Assembly: GCF_964275005.1 (NCBI RefSeq)
Contig: NC_092690.1
Location: forward strand, 13,086,010-13,150,009
Length of the DNA: 64,000 bases
Direction: 5' to 3'
DNA from: Diadema setosum
Taxonomy: Eukaryota > Echinodermata > Echinoidea > Diadematoida > Diadematidae
Shown here: positions 1 to 10,600 of the stretch, one piece after another
How positions within the stretch are numbered: position 1 is the first letter of the stretch
How the letters are laid out: each line of letters starts with the position of its first letter
Notes under the pieces: generated by a model
The model's input: only the letters and a program-made list of their open reading frames with translations
Database searches by the model: none
Told to the model about the DNA's origin: nothing
Program-made: the position numbers and the translations under genes

Positions 1-589
1 TTGTGGAATTTTAACATTTTCACTTGACCTTTGACCCCATTGCCAATTTTTTTCCCTACAGATTCTGAACAATTTTGCAGTAATGCCTGTAGCTTTATAC
101 CCAGCATGCCTAGTTTGATTAAAGTTATACACTGGGTACTCTCCAAGGTATGGAGGAAAAATATAATTTCAGCATTAGATAGAATTCTAGCATTTCGACC
201 TGACCTTTCACACTTGACATTTGACACAATGACCCCAAAAATCACAAGAGAATCATTGTCAGGGAGTATATGCATATGTACTAAGTTTCATGAAGATATC
301 TTTATCCATTTCCGAGATATCGAGAAAAAAAGGTGACATTTTAGCATTCTTACTTGACCATTAACCTTATGACCTCATGGCCCAAAACTTTCCCTAGAGA
401 ATCTCTATCTGGTAATACTTGTATACACCAAGATTCAATAAAGAAAATAGCTTCAGGTATTGCATATATGAGGAAATAGTTCAATTTCAAGAATTTTACA
501 TTGACCTTTCACTTTTCAACTTGAGCATGTACATCCACAAATTAATAAGCACAACTTTGCCCACTAACGCATACATAAGCTAAGTTGCA
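1..589 (+). mobile_element. AGGTCA-rich dispersed element, copy A, left part
   Basis: The window opens inside a dispersed repeat with recurrent 'ttgacctttgacc' blocks separated by 'gagatatggagaaaaa'-like text. The same order of blocks occurs at 22779-24126, 25934-27373 and 27535-28320. The element continues at 2653-2762 after the TTAA element inserted at 590-2652. No coding capacity is visible; it looks like a non-autonomous element of unknown superfamily. Confidence 0.7.
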
Positions 590-1149
590 TTAACCCTAAT
601 CAGGCTGGGGGGCGGAATCCGCCCCCCCCCCCCAGACGTTTCGCGCAATATCTTCGAAACGCGATAAGCTCCCGCCGCGATGTTTCATGACTTTTTTCTT
701 TCAAGTATCGCGCAACTTTTGAGACCCAAATTGTTGCGCCCGCGCGTACCGTTTTGACGCGACGCCCGTTCGAAAAAAATTTGTCAACCCCAAAATTGCT
801 CTAAAACGTGATTTTGTGTACAAATCCAATATGCAAATTGTGTTTTTTCAATTAATTCACATAAAAATTCATATCTTCACTTAGAATGGCCGAAATTAAT
901 TTATTTTAGCATAATAATGCTTTGAAAAATGTCTGTGACAAATTTTGGCCAAAAAACAAACAAAAACAAAAGGTCAAAAAACAAGGAAATACATAAGAAA
1001 TTCAAAAAACAATAAAATACATAAGAAATTAATTTCGATACAGATCTCTTTTTATCCTATGTCTCAGAAGAATGATTTTTTTTTTCAAAAAGAAACAAGG
1101 AAAAGTAGAAATTACGCGGTGCGTAATATAGTCCCCGCCGGAAGTAGCA

Positions 1150-2250
1150 TTTAGTAGCAAAATGTACAATATAGGTAAAAAGATCAAGGTCAAAGGTCAA
1201 AGAAGTCAAAGGTCAAAATTCTATGTAGAAGTTTTGAAGCCCTCACCTAGTGCCATCACTTAAAGCAAACAGAATCGAAATCGGGTTAGAAATGGCGGAG
1301 TAGCATTTTGTAGCCAATGTACAATATAGGTCAAAAATCAAGGTCAAAGGTCAAAGAAGTCAAAGGTCAAAATTCTGCGTAGAAGTTTTGAAGCCCTCAC
1401 CTAGTGCCATCACTTAAAGCAAACGGAATTGAAATCGGGTTACAAATGGCGAAGGAGTAGCATTTTGTAGCAAAATGTACAATATAGGTCAAAAATCAAG
1501 GTCAAAGGTCAAAGAAGTCAAAGGTCAAAATTCCGTGTAGAAGTTTTGAAGCCCTCACCTAGTGCCATCACATAAAGCAAACGGAATCGAAATCGGGTTA
1601 GAAATGGCGAAGGAGTAGCATTTTGTAGCCAATGTACAATATAGGTCAAAAATCAAGGTCAAAGGTCAAAGAAGTCAAAGGTCAAAATTCTGCGAAGAAG
1701 TTTTGAAGCCCTCACCTAGTGCCATCACTTAAAGCAAACGGAATTGAAATCGGGTTACAAATGGCGAAGGAGTAGCATTTTGTAGCAAAATGTACAATAT
1801 AGGTCAAAAATTAAGGTCAAAGGTCAAAGAAGTCAAAGGTCAAAATTCCGTGTAGAAGTTTTGAAGCCCTCACCTAGTGCCATCACATAAAGCAAACGGA
1901 ATCGAAATCGGGTTAGAAATTGCGAAGGAGTAGCATTTTGTAGGTAATGTACAATATAGGTCAAAAATCAAGGTCAAAGGTCAAAGAAGTCAAAGGTCAA
2001 AATTCTGTGTAGAAGTTTTGAAGCCCTCACCTAGTGCCATCATATAAAGCAAACGGAATCAAAATCGGGTTAGAAATGGCGAAGAAGTAGCATTTTGAAG
2101 CAAAATGTACAATATAGGTCAAAGGTCAAGGTCAAAGGTCACAAATGAAATTCTGTATAGAAGTTTCAAAGCTCCCATGTAGTGCTATCATATAAAGCAA
2201 ACAGAATCAAAATCGGGTTAGAAATGGCGAAGGAGTAGCATTTTGAACAT
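1150..2250 (+). repeat. 157-bp tandem array, about 7 units
   Basis: The landmark 'tgtacaatatagg' recurs at 1163, 1319, 1476, 1633, 1791, 1948 and 2106, giving a period of 156-158 bp. Each unit carries AGGTCAAAGGTCA followed by a third half-site in 'gtcaaaggtcaaaatt', and then 'tgaagccctcacctagtgcc'. The units are nearly identical except the last, which suggests recent amplification or ongoing homogenisation. Confidence 0.93.
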
Positions 2251-2251
2251 T

Positions 2252-2345
2252 TTGATCACACACGGACGCACGGACGCACGGACGGACACACGGACGCACG
2301 GACGCACGGACGCACGGACGGACACACGGACACACACACGTACGG
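2252..2345 (+). repeat. acggacgc minisatellite
   Basis: Short tandem units of 'cacggacg' type (8-12 bp) at the right end of the nested element. A comparable cggacgga array ends copy B at 23999-24075 and, shorter, copy D near 28253-28273, so the array is part of the element family and not a chance microsatellite. Confidence 0.85.
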
Positions 2346-2652
2346 AGCCCGTTTCATAGTCCCCTGCTCGAACTCGTTCGGCGGGGACAATTAGCTTAAT
2401 TGGAGCATAAATAAGTGATTTAGAGCCCAAAACTGATTTTATGCATAAATTACAATAATTAATTAATATAAAATATAAGAAAAATTTTTCGGAGAAAGCA
2501 ACCATACATTTTGATAGAATACGTCGCGGGCGTCGCGTGTGCCGATTTTCGGCGCGATCGCGCGTTCCATAGGCGAGATCTGAAGGGGGGGGGGGGCGGA
2601 ATCCGCCCCCCGATATAGCATAGCCAAAAAAGCCCAGCCTGATTAGGGTTAA

Positions 2653-2762
2653 GATATCTCAAATGGTTTTTAAGTTTACACTGTCCACTAAATCTATTAC
2701 CGACGGAAAGACATATGGAAGGACTGACGAACAGACAACCCAAAATCATAATGCCTTATGAC
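2653..2762 (+). mobile_element. AGGTCA-rich element, copy A, right end
   Basis: Continues copy A after the TTAA insertion: 'gatatctcaaatggttttt', a 'ccgacgga' stretch and 'cataatgcctta' match the 3' ends of copies B, C and D. With the inserted element ignored, both halves read as one uninterrupted copy. Confidence 0.7.
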
Positions 2763-3837
2763 AACAGCTCTTGGTGGAAGCATGAAATAGGGTTCTCACT
2801 TTGCATATCTTTCCATTTCAAAACCGATTATTGCATCTGGTTCGATCTTTATTCACTGCCTACCGGGGTACATTCCAAAACTACGAATAGCGCAGTGATC
2901 AGTGATCATGTTCGACTTCTGTCAAGATTCTTCGCCTCTGAGAGACGCTATGTCACCCCCTCCCCCCATGCGCACAAACAAACACATACACACACACATA
3001 CACACATACACACACTATCTATTTTCATTGCACAAAGAGGTGATGGGGATGTCAAAGACTACAAAATCAATTTTGCTACATCAAACTGAGCCTCTGAAAA
3101 TCATTTTAAAATATCACCGTACATAATATATTGGTAAAGAGAAATGTCAAACATAATAATGGCACTCTACGCTAAATGGTGTTCAAAACACGCTGTGTAC
3201 TCCTGTTTTATTTGATACTTGGCAGATTCAGTGTGATTGCATATTATTGACAGTCGTGAAATGTGGTCAGAAGCGAATATAACAAGATGTGAAAATATGA
3301 CTTTGCATGATAATGTATTACACTTTACCGCTTACAAGTGACAGATAAAAAGACTTTAAAAAAAAAAGAATAACAATACAAGACACAGACTGATAGAGCA
3401 AATGTTGCTTATTTGTACCATCAAACTAAAAAGTAGATCCCTGTCATCAGTACAGTGTAGTTCTCCCAAACTACTGTAGCTGGCCTTCAACTGACATGGA
3501 ATTCTCACTACCCACCAACCCCCATCGACGTAGAATAAATATATTTACAAATCTGAGCTACAGTAGTAGTCGCCTAAAAGCATGAACACGAGACATACAC
3601 TTTCTCCTACTTCTCATTCCACAGTGCTTTAGACAGCACAGGTCCATAATAATACTTATCTCAGAACATGAGTCACACAACATGCTCATCATCATATTAT
3701 TACCATACCCTGTTGAATTGAATTAAAATCATGTTGGGACTAATATGTGATGTTGTGGCATTTTGACCCTTTGTCATAGTCAAACTTTCAACTCGAAAGG
3801 GCTCACAATGATGACAACAGAATACATGGATGTGTTT

Positions 3838-3875
<38 letters not shown>

Positions 3876-4400
3876 CATATATATATATATATTTATATAT
3901 ATATATATATAATGCTAAAATGTAACACACATAATACATGTATGAACACATAAGTACACACACACAAACTAAGCTCATCACATAGCAATTATCTGCATTG
4001 CATTGCTCCAGAAAAGTAAATACACGCACATTGTACTACGTACCTGAGCCTTCTCTCTAGTATAGCATTACTAACTTAAGTTGCACACAACTGTACTGCT
4101 AATAATGCTACTGAAATTGACAAAATTGACAAGATAAACGATAAACATAGAATGTTCAAAATCAAAACAACAAAAAGCTGAAGGTGATCACATGATTTAT
4201 GCATTCAGTAACGATATTGGGTAGGACTGGAACTGAGTGAAAGGGACATTACGGTTTGAATGATTTGGGTATACGAAGGGGGAGATGGATGAAAGAGATT
4301 GCCCTAAGGACCAATACCAACAAAGCTGGGAGAGAGATGGTGAGAATGAAGCAACCTGCTAGGAGAAAGAGATGAAGAACAAAGATGAGGTTTAAAGGGG
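2763..4400. other. Intergenic, microsatellites only
   Basis: No gene recognised. It holds a (CA)n stretch at 2982-3015 and an (AT)n tract with short interruptions at about 3840-3911. The open frames here are short and composed of repeat-derived residues. Confidence 0.6.
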
Positions 4401-5099
4401 AAATCCAGTCAAAATATAAGTTAGACTGATAAGAAAGAATAAAATATTAAGAGTTCAACAGTAAAATTCATTATTTTATTATATTATTATTTTATTTTAT
4501 TTTATTATTTTATTTTATTTTTTTATTTTATTATTTTATTATTATATTTCATTATTTTTATTCATTTTATTCCTTATATTTCATCAAAATTGGATGAAAA
4601 ACAAGGAAGTTATGACATTTTGAAGATTTGCTATTTTTTCGGGAAACAGTTCTTGAACGGTCAATATGAATTTGCAAATGGTAAAGTGAGCATGTCATTC
4701 CCTCACAACTTGCCATATAGTTTGTACATAAAATTTTGAAATTTCCTGTTTTTCATTCAAATGCAATTACGCCCGAGGCTCAAATCCTTGTATATCTAAC
4801 TGGTCACTATTCTGAAATTATTCAACCAGGAATAACATCATGTTCCAGATTTCAATGACAGAATCATTGAATTTTTGTCATTTTTTGTACACAATCAATG
4901 AAAAATTGAGAGGTTATGACATGCTTAGCTCACTCATTTGCATATTCACATCCACTGTACAAGAACTGTTTTACAAATTAGCAAAATTTCAAAATGTCAT
5001 AACTTCCTTATTTTTCATCCGATTTCAGTCAAATTTGTACTGTTTGCCTCGTAAGATTTTACACTTTTTATGAGACTAACTTATATTTGGGCTGGATTT
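4401..5099. mobile_element. Inverted-repeat element (MITE-like), 0.7 kb
   Basis: The ends are complementary for about 29 bp with few mismatches (aaatccagtcaaaatataag on the left, its near complement at 5071-5099). A second inner pair, around 'aaggaagttatgacatttt' near 4600 and its complement near 5000, shows that most of the element can fold back on itself. It contains an ATTTT-rich low-complexity tract near 4470-4570. No coding sequence. Confidence 0.7.
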
Positions 5100-5466
5100 T
5101 TGTTGAAAAAAAAAAATCGAAATGAAAATTTTCAGGTGATTTTGATATAGGAAAAGCAAAATGTGTATGGACTTGAGAAAAAAATCTGAAATCAGATTTA
5201 AATCTGCAGAATATCATGCCTGCATTATTCCAGGATATTGTCTATGTCTCTTTTTATTCCATCTTGTGTAAATTGTGTCTAAAAGATATGGTCCATTCCT
5301 CTGCAAAGTTATGATCAAAAGGAGGAAAATTCAAACTTATAAATACTTTTAGCAAATCACACTAATTTTCCTTGCTCAAGAGAACAAACATTGCATTATA
5401 AGAATACAGCTCATGATCATGGGGCAAAAACCACTAGTCCCAGGAAATTATATAAGATAACTCATG

Positions 5467-5751
5467 AGGCGCGGTCAGACTGGCAAAAGATCGAGAAGTT
5501 TAAGATCACGATCTTTAAGATCTCGAAGTTTTGCCAGTGTGACCGCAAACTTCCTGCACAACTTCCCGCGAAACTTCTCAATCTGTTTGTGGGCGGTGCC
5601 TCCGAAGCGCGAGGTCATTGTCATGTGCAGATGCGCATTGTTACGTCACAATCACTCGCCATCAGACGGCGCACTCTTGCTTGTGTGCGTACCAATGGCC
5701 CAAACTTCGCGATCTTAAACTTCTCGATCTTTTGCCAGTCTGACCGCGCCT
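5467..5751. mobile_element. MITE with perfect 41-bp terminal inverted repeats
   Basis: Positions 5467-5507 and 5711-5751 are exact reverse complements, starting aggcgcggtcagactggc. A partial third copy of the terminal motif lies just inside the left end (5519-5546). The element is about 285 bp with no coding capacity. Perfect termini suggest a fairly recent insertion. No clear target duplication was found, so the family is not assigned. Confidence 0.85.
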
Positions 5752-5885
5752 AGTGTCAATATATAAATGGCATCATGGCACAGGAACAGCTTTTTAGGTT
5801 TTGTTACCTATTTACCCTTTAATCCTAATAATATGGCAAGGTGCATCCAACATTCTTCAACACATTGGCCAGTAAAAAAAAATAA

Positions 5886-6048
<163 letters not shown>

Positions 6049-7377
6049 TCTGAAAACCACAAGGATGACAACACAGTACAAAGACTATGGAGTTAGCACC
6101 ATTCTTGTTTTGGTAAGAAAATATCAAAAGCAGTCTAGTACCATCCTATTTGGCAAAAGGAAGCAAGTCCATAAAAAAGTACTTCTAAATCTTATAAATC
6201 GGTGGAATGTATTCCGTACTTAATTCCGGCATCACAGCACTGTTATTACCAAAGGACTCAGAGATCTCTAACCAACATGGGTGGCCTGTGCTCAAGATGA
6301 GACATTCAAATAGAACAGGGCAGGTAAAGTCTAGTATCAACACTGACATCTCAGCTTTGGATATGCCTGTCAATTCCTGTCATAAAAGTAGGGCATTGTA
6401 GACATGAGGCATTTTCATGAAAGAAGGCTGCTTTCGTAAGGACAAAAAAATAAATAAATAAATAAATAATCAACCTGTTGATTGATATCATTTCAAAATG
6501 TCATTATCGTAAAATGAATTACACAGTATGATTCATCACTTTATAAGGCAATCCATGAACAGGGTAGCTACAGCTTTCAATTTTATGGCATTCAGAAAGA
6601 AACTATGAAAATTCAGGAACTTTTTCTTCTGTTGAACTAGTTTTCCTACAAGTCCTGAAATTAAAAAATTACAAAACTCATCTAAGTTTGTTTTTGTTTT
6701 GTTTTGTTTGTTTGTTTGTTTGTTTTTTTACACATCAGCAGTATACAATCAAGATGAACCTATTAAACAGTAAATCTGTGCAAGCATAGAAGGCCAACAG
6801 CTCTTTAAACTATCTGAGTACAACCGCCAAATGTTACAAATTTTTCTGTTCCACATAATATTCCAAGGCACAATATAAAGATATCGAAGGGGTCTGCCAC
6901 TCATGAATGATAAATAGATGTATTTGGTTCACTAAAAAATCAATACTCAGTACACATCTCTGTACTGAATATCTCTTCAAAATAAAAATGGAAGATGGAA
7001 AAATAAATTACATACTCTGATACTTTGCACTTTCAATTTAAATTTCATATCCAATCTCTATTGATATCCATTCCTTCCTTTTCATTGCACACGAATATAC
7101 ATTCTCCTTCTATTCCTCCACATAATTTGATTCACCGACCACTGTAGAATTCCCTTGTGACAGTGAATCTCTGACAGCTTCTACATTCCCTGCTTCCTGC
7201 ATGTGAGTTTCCTTCCATCACTCACTCTTCTTTTCATGAATTTTCCTCCAATGAGGATTTTGACTTTCACTCTAAAAGTTCTCTCTGCGCAGCCACTTGT
7301 CCATCTCTCGTACCTCTGTCCGCCCTTCCGGGTTCTGCTGCATTCACGAGACAGCCCGGGCTGTGTCTGCATTCACT
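6049..7377. other. Region downstream of the PAF acetylhydrolase gene
   Basis: Nothing gene-like recognised. It includes short (TAAA)n and (TTTG)n tracts. The part next to 7377 is presumably the 3' untranslated region of the minus-strand gene; I did not find a convincing AATAAA on that strand. Confidence 0.45.
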
Positions 7378-7685
7378 TTAGGTTGTGTCTGCAGTCACCT
7401 GGGCTGTCTCTGCATTCACCTGGGCTGTCGTTGCATTCACTTGGGCTGTGTCTGCATTCACTTGGGCTGTGCTTGCATTCACCTCAGCTGTGTCTGCATT
7501 CACCTGGGCTGTGTCTGCATTCACCTCAGCTGTGTTTGCATTCACCTGGGCAGTGTCTGCATTCATCTGGGCAGTGTCTGCATTCACTCTGGCCATATCT
7601 GCATCCAGTTTTATATTGGTTCCAACCATGATGTGCTCACTGATCGTTGTAAGTGGTGCATCTGTATCATCACCAGCAGCAAGTC
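7378..7685 (-). CDS. PLA2G7/PAFAH2: PAF acetylhydrolase last coding exon: C-terminal linker and 7-residue repeat tail
   Basis: Encodes residues 370-471. The acceptor ends 'aaaatatag' at 7686-7687 and the exon opens in the phase required by donor GTGAGT at 9297-9302. The joined text FLTNYIG-LAAGDD follows the human PLA2G7 pattern FLQKHLGL, and GTNI at 391-394 recalls its C-terminal GTNI, which supports the splice. From 401 the protein is ten copies of A-[QE]-V-N-A-D-T, matching a 21-bp tandem DNA repeat, then Thr and TAA. The acceptor's pyrimidine tract is weak, so this junction is the least certain of the gene. Confidence 0.75.
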
Positions 7686-10600
7686 CTATATTTTATTAGA
7701 AATTAGAATATTCCCCATTAAAAAAAAAAAAAAAAAATGACCAGAATTTAAACTAGATGCAGGCATAAACCAAAAGATATGTCTTGATAAAAAAAAAAAA
7801 AAAAAAAAAAGGTATAATCTCAGGCAGCCAAAATACTATGACCAATCAAACATAACACAGAAAACTATTGTGGCTGTGTGTTTATCACGTTTCCACATAC
7901 AATCATTTCATGCATAATAATAATCCTATGATCATTACTTGCACAATGAATTTTGATGCAATTATAAAGTAGCATTACCTAAAATGCCTATTAGGAATAT
8001 CCCATGCCACCTTTAACCCTAATCAGGCTGGGGGGGGGCGGAATCCGCCCCCCCCCCCCTTGACGTTTCGCGCAATATCTTCGCAGCGCAATAAGCTCCC
8101 GCCGCGATGTTTCATGACTATTTTCTTTCAAGTATCGCGCAACTTTTGAGACCAAAATTGTTGCGCCCACGCGTACCGTTTTGACGCGACGCCCGTTCGA
8201 AAAAAATTTGTCAACCCCAAAATTGCTCCAAAACGTGATTTTGTGTACAAATCCAATGCAAATTGTGTTTTTTCAATTAATTCACATAAAAATTCATATC
8301 TTGACTTAGAATGGACGAAATTAATTTATTTTAGCATAATAAAGCTTCGAAAATGTCTGTGACAAATTTTGGCCAAAAAATAAACAAAAACAAAAGGTCG
8401 AAAAACAAGGAAATACATAAGAAATTCAAAAAACAATCAAATACATAAGAAATTAATTTCGATACAGATTTTTTTTATCCTATGTCTCAGGAGAATAATA
8501 CAAGAAACATTTTTAAAAAGAAATTAGCTTAATTAGAGCATTAATAAGTGATTTAGAGCCCAAAACTGATTTTATACATAAATTACAATAATTAATTAAT
8601 ATAAAATAAAAGAAAAATTTTTCGGAGAAAGCAACCATACATTTTGATAGTACACGTCGCGGGCGTCGTGTGTGCCGATTTTCGGCGCAATTACGCGTTC
8701 CACAGGCGAGATCTGAAGGGGGGGCGCAATCCCCCCCCCCCCCGATATAGCATAGCCAAAAAAGCCCAGCCTGATTAGGGTTAAAAACTTGTACCTTATC
8801 CCACAGAGTAAGAATCGTGCATCCGATGAAATACTCATTTTCTGCATTGTACTTTTTCAGAGAGATGTGCCGTGCAAAACATCGCATGTGATTTGGGAAT
8901 GGAGACACTTGAAAATGCATTCCAGTAAGGCACATCGTTACTGACTATTCTTCAGGGTTGTATTCTTCTCCATGACATTATAAAATTATGAAAAGGCGTG
9001 GTCACACAATACTTATTTTGGCCTATTTGGGCTTTTAATCCTAGCTGACTGTGCAATGGTGTCCACCGGCTGACTCTGGATAGACACAAGGCATAAACTG
9101 TGTACCCTGCAATCTAACCCACATGCGTGTGGATAAACCTTGGGGAAGTCAGAAAGTGATATAATCAAATTTGATTGGTACTCAACTATATGACAATACA
9201 CAGACACAAGGTCCCTACAATCTGTTTGTTTAATACATGCCCTTGCACAGCATGACACAGATAAATTTCAGCTCATTCACCATAACTGCCCGCAGAACTC
9301 ACCAATGTAGTTTGTGAGGAAGTGGATGGCAGCCTGGTTGTTTGCTGCCATGGCAACATGGGGGTCCAGCTCCCCCCGCATGCTAGCCACCTTGCAGAGG
9401 AACTGAGGGAGGAGGAGGCTGAAGTCTGACTGGCTCTGATGCACTGTCCGTCTGATCATTGTCAACATTACAAAGAGAAATATCCGACAAAAAAAAAAAT
9501 AAACAAATGAAATATTACATCCATAAGCCTTTGACTGTACGCTATTAAAACAAATGAAATATTGTACTAGCCCTACAGACTTTAAATGTAAAACATAGTT
9601 CTTGTACGCCTGCAGAACTGTCCAATTTCCCTTCAAAATGTACACGTACAGTATGCCTAAGAAATGTGTGGAATAACGCTGTAATAACAAGATATTCATT
9701 GGGTAACAACAAAAATGCAGAATATTAACCAAAAAGTTCGCCGGAGTCGCAATCTTACAACTTACCCGATCAGGGTCAGACTAACTAGGACTCAGGGACA
9801 GCTCGGCCTTGCTTTGACGCCGGGACTGAGTTGTCCCTCTGGATTGTACAGTGTTGTACTATGGGAACGCTTCACGATCTGGCTGGTCGCAGTTAGGGGC
9901 CGAGTTAATACAATGCACGCATAAAAGACCCTCCTTGGCACGCATACAAAATAAACATGCGCCTATGTATAAAATATTATGGCAATCACGAACTGCGTGT
10001 AAATTGTCTGAAATAAGGCCGAGTTGTCCTCCAGTCCGAGTTAGCCTGGATCCTCCATGGAATGAAATTTGGTGCCTGGTATAAAAACTTTTATTTTTCT
10101 ATACTTTTTATCTCAATATACTCCAAAACTACTCATCATCCTGGCAAACTGCATCAGCCATGTAAGTTTCTTGGTAGATATTTACGACATATTGCAAGCA
10201 AATATGAAATGGTGCAAGATGGGTTCTCAAATCATTTCAGAACTACATTTTACCTTAAATTGTCAATTATTTGCATCATGTCTAATGCAAAAGAAAAGCA
10301 CAGGTTTTCTCACCTAATAGTTACCATCTGCCGAGGACCCGACGTAGCCTCTGCATCGGGGAGCAATGTCATAATTGCGGCAATGTTCTTCTTCCACTGG
10401 AACTTCTCTGTGTTGACGAAGAGGACAGGCTGAGTGAGGGTCATGTGACTGTCGTCCAGCGGGTACATCCATGCATCAAAGCACACACCACACCTTGGGT
10501 GGACAAGATGAGACAAGATGAGATAAGAGAAAACATTGGACAGTCATAGCACTGTTCATGCCAAATTAAACTGCCCCCATTTCGCTGACCATCGGATGCT

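Larger units (their letters stand above)
1115..2389. mobile_element. Element nested inside the TTAA element
   Basis: This block is absent from the sister copy at 8013-8784, where the flanks are continuous around 'aaattagcttaatta'. It is bordered by ATTA on both sides (1111-1114 and 2390-2393), a possible 4-bp target duplication. It has short inverted motifs near its ends, gtccccgccg at 1131 and cggcggggac at 2379. Inside are seven 157-bp tandem units and an acgg-type minisatellite. Its text (AGGTCA blocks, then cggacg repeats) makes it a relative of the dispersed element in copies A-E. Confidence 0.65.
590..2652. mobile_element. piggyBac-like non-autonomous element (TTAA target)
   Basis: It is bounded by TTAA at 590-593 and 2649-2652. 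The terminal inverted repeats are CCCTAATCAGGCTGGG on the left and its complement on the right, followed inward by a G/C run with 'ggcggaatccgcc' at both ends. A second copy of the same family lies at 8013-8784. TTAA target duplication with termini starting CCC is the known habit of piggyBac elements. Removing the element rejoins copy A of the AGGTCA-rich repeat at one TTAA, as expected of a true insertion. No transposase is present. It is longer than the second copy because another element (1115-2389) sits inside it. Confidence 0.82.

Noticed and set aside
1150-2250. CRISPR-like array
   Set aside because: Units are 157 bp and wholly repetitive with no unique spacers; the genome is eukaryotic.
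9277-9302. TGA at 9277-9279 as the normal end of the PAF acetylhydrolase
   Set aside because: A consensus GTGAGT donor precedes it and the downstream exon continues the family pattern in phase, so I prefer the spliced end; the short end is kept as an alternative.
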